This document shows positions 12,364 through 14,814 of a stretch of 14,814 nt of DNA, in pieces. The position numbers and the translations under genes were made by a program. Below the pieces are notes generated by a model. That model saw only the letters and a program-made list of their open reading frames with translations. It searched no databases and had not been told where the DNA came from. Within the stretch, counting starts at the first letter, position 1, and every line of letters begins with the position of its first letter. This stretch comes from Thermoplasmata archaeon (GTDB lineage: Archaea > Thermoplasmatota > Thermoplasmata > Lutacidiplasmatales > UBA184): positions 1-14,814 of the forward strand of contig JASHTC010000194.1 in the NCBI GenBank assembly GCA_030040755.1, written 5' to 3'.

Positions 12364-13572
12364 TTGGAGGTCGGCTTCTTCACGGACTCCTACCCGCCGA
12401 TGCGGGACGGAGTGGCCCAGATCACGGGGGGACTCGCTCGACAGCTCGTGCGGCTCGGCCATCGGGTCCGAGTCTTCGCCCCGCACGCGATGAGCGGCCG
12501 CTCCTTCGAGGAGGTCGTCGAGGACGGGGTCCGCGTCGAGCGGTTCCGGAGCCTCACTGTCCCGCTCTACAACCAGTACCGGTGGCCGGTCTGGCCGCTC
12601 AGCGCCCTCCGGGCCCCACGGGGCGCGTCGGAGACGGATGTCCTTCATGTTCAGTCTCCCGGCGCACTCGGCAGCGCCGGCTTCCTCGCCTCCCGTCGGT
12701 TCGGCCGTCCCCTCGTGGGCACCTTCCACACGAACATTCGCGCGATGCGGGAGGCCGTCCCGTCCAAGTTCCTCGTGCCCGAGTTCTTCCGCGTCGCCTG
12801 GTGGTGGAACCTCGGGCTCTACTGGCGGTGCGACGTCGCCACGGCGCCGTCGGAGGCCGCCCGGGACGACCTCGTCGAGAGCGTCCGCAAGCCGTTCCGT
12901 CGCGACGTCGAGGTCGTGCCGAACGGGATCGACCTCGAGCGGTTCGTGCCCCATCACGCGGCGCCCGACTGGCGCGCCCGGTGCGGACTGGAGAGCGCCC
13001 CGCTCGTGACCTTCCTCGGCCGCCTCACCGTCGACAAGGGGGTCCACCGGTTCCTCGACGCCGTCGCGCAGGCCTCGACCGAGACGGCGCTGGTCGCGAT
13101 CGTCGGGGGGGTCGGCCCGGAGGAGGCCCGCGTGCGGGAGCGCCTGCGGGAAGACCCCCGCCTCCACGGCAACGTCCGCTACATCGGCCCGGTCGCGGAG
13201 GAGGAGAAACCGGCGCTCCTCGGACAGAGCGACCTCTTCGTCCTCCCGTCGACCAGCGACACGTCGAGCGTCGCCCTCCTCGAGGCGATGGCCTGCGGGG
13301 CGGCCGTGGTCGGTCCGGCCGAGGGAGGGGCCTCCGAGCTCGTCCAGGACGGGGTGACCGGCCGTCGGGTGCCCGTCCGCGAGCCGGGCGCCCTCGCCCA
13401 GACGCTGGTGGAGCTGCTGCGGGAACCGGCCCGGCGGCGCCGGATCGCCCAGCGCGGCCAGGAGTACGTCCGGACCGAGGCCTCGCTCGAGATCATGGCC
13501 CGTCGCTTTATCTCTCTCTACGAACATCTCATCGAGACGCGGAGGTCCGGTGGCGGTCGTTCCCCTTCCTGA
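12364..13572 (+). CDS. GT4-family glycosyltransferase
   Basis: This 402-residue GT-B fold enzyme should transfer a sugar from a nucleotide-sugar donor to a lipid or glycan acceptor at the inner face of the membrane. It resembles diacylglycerol glucosyltransferases and PimA-like mannosyltransferases. Seen: GFFTDSYPPMRDGVAQ (4-19) with the Gly-rich acceptor loop, LGHRVRVFAP (31-40), HVQSPG (95-100), GTFHTNIRAM (119-128), VPNGIDLERF (185-194), FLGRLTVDKGV (217-227), and the donor-site segment with D299-x7-E307 where the family usually has E-x7-E. No membrane segment is present. Start TTG 12364 is supported by a purine-rich ribosome site and by the immediately following EVGFFTDSYPP strand. Its 3' end overlaps the next gene by 23 bases. 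Exact substrate cannot be read. Confidence 0.9.
   Translation: MEVGFFTDSYPPMRDGVAQITGGLARQLVRLGHRVRVFAPHAMSGRSFEEVVEDGVRVERFRSLTVPLYNQYRWPVWPLSALRAPRGASETDVLHVQSPGALGSAGFLASRRFGRPLVGTFHTNIRAMREAVPSKFLVPEFFRVAWWWNLGLYWRCDVATAPSEAARDDLVESVRKPFRRDVEVVPNGIDLERFVPHHAAPDWRARCGLESAPLVTFLGRLTVDKGVHRFLDAVAQASTETALVAIVGGVGPEEARVRERLREDPRLHGNVRYIGPVAEEEKPALLGQSDLFVLPSTSDTSSVALLEAMACGAAVVGPAEGGASELVQDGVTGRRVPVREPGALAQTLVELLREPARRRRIAQRGQEYVRTEASLEIMARRFISLYEHLIETRRSGGGRSPS
13541..13546 (+). promoter_or_regulatory. Shine-Dalgarno sequence inside the glycosyltransferase gene
   Basis: GGAGGT ends three bases before GTG 13550 and fixes the start of the winged-helix/zinc-ribbon gene within the last codons of the glycosyltransferase gene. 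It indicates coupled translation. Confidence 0.6.
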
Positions 13573-14617
13573 GCTGCAGCGACTGGCCCAGAAGCTCGCG
13601 AGCGAGCGGCACGATGCCTACTCGGAGCGGGCGCTCTCCCGCGCCTACGAGGAGTACCTGGCCCGGCGTCGCACGCCGATCGCCGCCTTCCGGCTGCGGG
13701 TCGGCGCTCAGGAGTATCCGACCTTCTACGACCTCCTGGGCGACCCGAAGCCCCCGAGCGGCCCGACCGAGATGCGCCTCGACCCGCCGGCCCCCCCCGG
13801 CGCGGCCTGGGAGTTCCTGCGGCCGTTCGCGCGGATGACGACCGACGAGGACGGGAGCGGGGCGGCGTATCCCGGGGGGGATGCCCCCCCGACGCGGACG
13901 ATCCAGCGGTTCCTCCTCCGGGAGCACTACCTCCCACGCAGCCGGGCGGAGGAGGACCGAGCCGCCGCCGGAGGGACCCGCATCACGCTCCCGACCTCTC
14001 TGGACGACCTGCGGGTCGGGCTCCAGGTCTGTCGCTCCCGCGGGCTGTTGCCGTTCTGTGTGGCGGTCCTGTCGTACTATCCCGAGGAGCGGGTCGTCTA
14101 CGAGCTCGACCTCGTCCGCTCGCTCCTGCTCGCGGACCCGCGGGCCGGCCGGCTTCCCGCGCAGCGGTTCGTCCGGCGTCCGGCGCGCCTGAGCTGGCAC
14201 GTCGACCAGGTCATCGGGCGGGGCGACATGCCGCTGCTCGCCTCCCGGTGCCTTCAGGTGCTCGTGGAGTCCCCGGGCCTCACCGCCGTGGAGGTCGCGC
14301 ACGTCTTCGGAGGCGTGCGGGAGCTGATGGACTCGGCGCTCCAGGGGCTCGCGGCGCGGGGCGTCGTCACCTTCGACCGCCGGACGGGGGTCTACCGGCC
14401 CCGGCTCGACGCGTTCCTCCCCCCGAGCGCCCGCTCGGAGAGCCGCGCCCCCGAGCCAGTACCGACCGGCTCCAACCCCGCGCTGCGGACGAGCGTGCAG
14501 GAACTGATCGCGGCGGCCGATGCCCGCGCGACCTGTCCCCTGTGCGGGAGCCCGCTCGGAGCGGACCACAAGGGGATCCTCTGCGACAAGTGCCAGGCCG
14601 AGGTTAGCGCGGCCTAG
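13550..14617 (+). CDS. Unrecognised protein with winged-helix-like and C-terminal zinc-ribbon segments
   Basis: I do not recognise this 355-residue protein as a whole. The N-terminal 60 residues are helical and charged (ELQRLAQKLASERHDAY). A Pro/Gly-rich part follows at 64-116, then an alpha/beta region of about 145-200 including PFCVAVLSYYPEERVVYELDLVR. Residues about 228-285 look like a winged helix: LLASRCLQVLVESPGLTAVEVA, a second helix, then GVVTFDRRTGVYRP as the wing. A zinc ribbon closes the protein with C329-x2-C332 and C345-x2-C348. Such a pairing fits a DNA- or RNA-binding regulator (inference). It is coupled to the glycosyltransferase by a 23-base overlap with its own GGAGGT, so a shared role is possible. 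Its stop is four bases from the end of tRNA-Arg, which is convergent. Confidence 0.82.
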   Translation: MAVVPLPELQRLAQKLASERHDAYSERALSRAYEEYLARRRTPIAAFRLRVGAQEYPTFYDLLGDPKPPSGPTEMRLDPPAPPGAAWEFLRPFARMTTDEDGSGAAYPGGDAPPTRTIQRFLLREHYLPRSRAEEDRAAAGGTRITLPTSLDDLRVGLQVCRSRGLLPFCVAVLSYYPEERVVYELDLVRSLLLADPRAGRLPAQRFVRRPARLSWHVDQVIGRGDMPLLASRCLQVLVESPGLTAVEVAHVFGGVRELMDSALQGLAARGVVTFDRRTGVYRPRLDAFLPPSARSESRAPEPVPTGSNPALRTSVQELIAAADARATCPLCGSPLGADHKGILCDKCQAEVSAA

Positions 14618-14621
14618 GGGA

Positions 14622-14728
14622 CGGGCCTGTCGGGAGTCTCCGCCCGGGGCGGCGGGCGCCCCCGGCCTTTGAACCCGAGTTAGCTGGCTTAGAAGGCCAG
14701 TGCTTCGTCCGGGCTAAGCTACAGGCCC
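14622..14728 (-). tRNA. tRNA-Arg (anticodon TCT), interrupted in the T loop
   Basis: On the - strand the acceptor GGGCCTG (14728-14722) pairs perfectly with CAGGCCC (14629-14623). The D stem GCTT/AAGC is 14719-14716 with 14705-14702. The anticodon stem CTGGC/GCCAG is 14700-14696 with 14688-14684, and its loop CTTCTAA gives anticodon TCT at 14693-14691. The variable loop is CTAAC. The T stem TCGGG/CCCGA is 14678-14674 with 14634-14630. The discriminator is G at 14622 and CCA is not encoded. The T stem encloses 39 bases; removal of 32 restores TTCAAAT, as in tRNA-Ala of this window. It would decode AGA and, by wobble, AGG. Confidence 0.9.
14636..14667 (-). other. tRNA-Arg intron at T-loop position 59/60 (32 bases)
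   Basis: The insert separates TTCAAA (14673-14668) from T60 (14635) and is almost wholly G/C, with a strong CCGGGG/CCCCGG-type hairpin. Its start (GG after TTCAAA) and end (GGAGAC before T) closely match the tRNA-Ala intron (GG and GGAGAT), and the same relaxed bulge-helix-bulge can be drawn at the junctions. Confidence 0.77.
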
Positions 14729-14753
14729 GCGCTGTCTCCGACGCCGGTCGGTC

Positions 14754-14763
14754 CCCTTAACCC
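14754..14763 (-). promoter_or_regulatory. TATA-like element before tRNA-Arg
   Basis: On the - strand gggttaaggg is centred 30 bases ahead of the mature tRNA 5' end at 14728, the same distance as the TATA box of tRNA-Ala. The match is weak. Nothing else is seen in 14729-14814. Confidence 0.35.
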
Positions 14764-14814
14764 TTCTCTCGCTGACGCCTCGGGGACCAGCGGTAGCGGA
14801 CGCGACGAGGTGCG

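Noticed and set aside
1..14814. CRISPR array, insertion sequence, integrase or attachment site
   Set aside because: No regularly spaced repeats, transposase or integrase motifs, or terminal repeats were seen. Neither tRNA 3' end is visibly duplicated elsewhere in the window.

Overview
The window reads as a stretch of a very G+C-rich archaeal chromosome. The evidence is the archaeal mevalonate cluster (HMG-CoA synthase, thiolase homolog, DUF35 Zn-ribbon/OB protein, with a HTH regulator in front), a PAC2-family proteasome chaperone, a DUF835 protein, tRNA genes without encoded CCA that carry introns, and A/T-rich TATA boxes about 26 bases ahead of several start codons (leaderless transcripts). 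DnaK and DUF835 together suggest a mesophilic or moderately thermophilic member of the Thermoplasmatota. That placement is inference; no rRNA is present to settle it.

Layout. 1-546: 3' end of a citrate synthase gene (+), convergent with dnaK (-, 568-2484). A short A/T-rich island at about 2531-2580 separates dnaK from a divergent HAD phosphatase gene (2597-3394). Next, a leaderless M20 amidohydrolase gene (3440-4636) is joined by a GTGA overlap to a SufS-type cysteine desulfurase gene (4633-6000). The desulfurase frame runs 155 bases antisense into the end of a PAC2-family gene (-, 5846-6661), whose product ends in a hydrophobic-Tyr-X tail and which follows a small helical protein gene (-, 6664-7020). 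Upstream on the same strand is a two-gene unit: a 41-residue protein with 13 cysteines (7567-7692), too short for ordinary gene finding, joined by GTGA to a MerB-like (alkylmercury lyase fold) gene (7082-7570).

tRNA-Ala(GGC) lies at 7870-7974 and tRNA-Arg(TCT) at 14622-14728 (-). Each is interrupted by a 32-33 base intron at the same place in the T loop (59/60), with shared end sequences. Between them is the mevalonate unit: HTH regulator (8071-8748), HMG-CoA synthase (8773-9825), thiolase homolog (9828-10997), DUF35 (11008-11499) and DUF835 (11496-12275). The thiolase homolog lacks both its nucleophilic cysteine and the histidine of the GHP motif. A glycosyltransferase gene (12364-13572) then overlaps a winged-helix/zinc-ribbon protein gene (13550-14617).

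The most notable items are the cysteine-rich peptide/MerB-like pair (a possible metal or organometal handling unit), the thiolase without catalytic residues inside an otherwise normal HMG-CoA operon, the matching T-loop introns, and the HbYX-like tail of the PAC2 protein. Three gene junctions use the same 4-base GTGA overlap, pointing to translational coupling. No gene-free stretch exceeds 300 bases. The largest, 7693-7869, holds only promoter candidates, and I see nothing beyond a promoter candidate in 14729-14814. No insertion sequence, CRISPR array or rRNA was seen.
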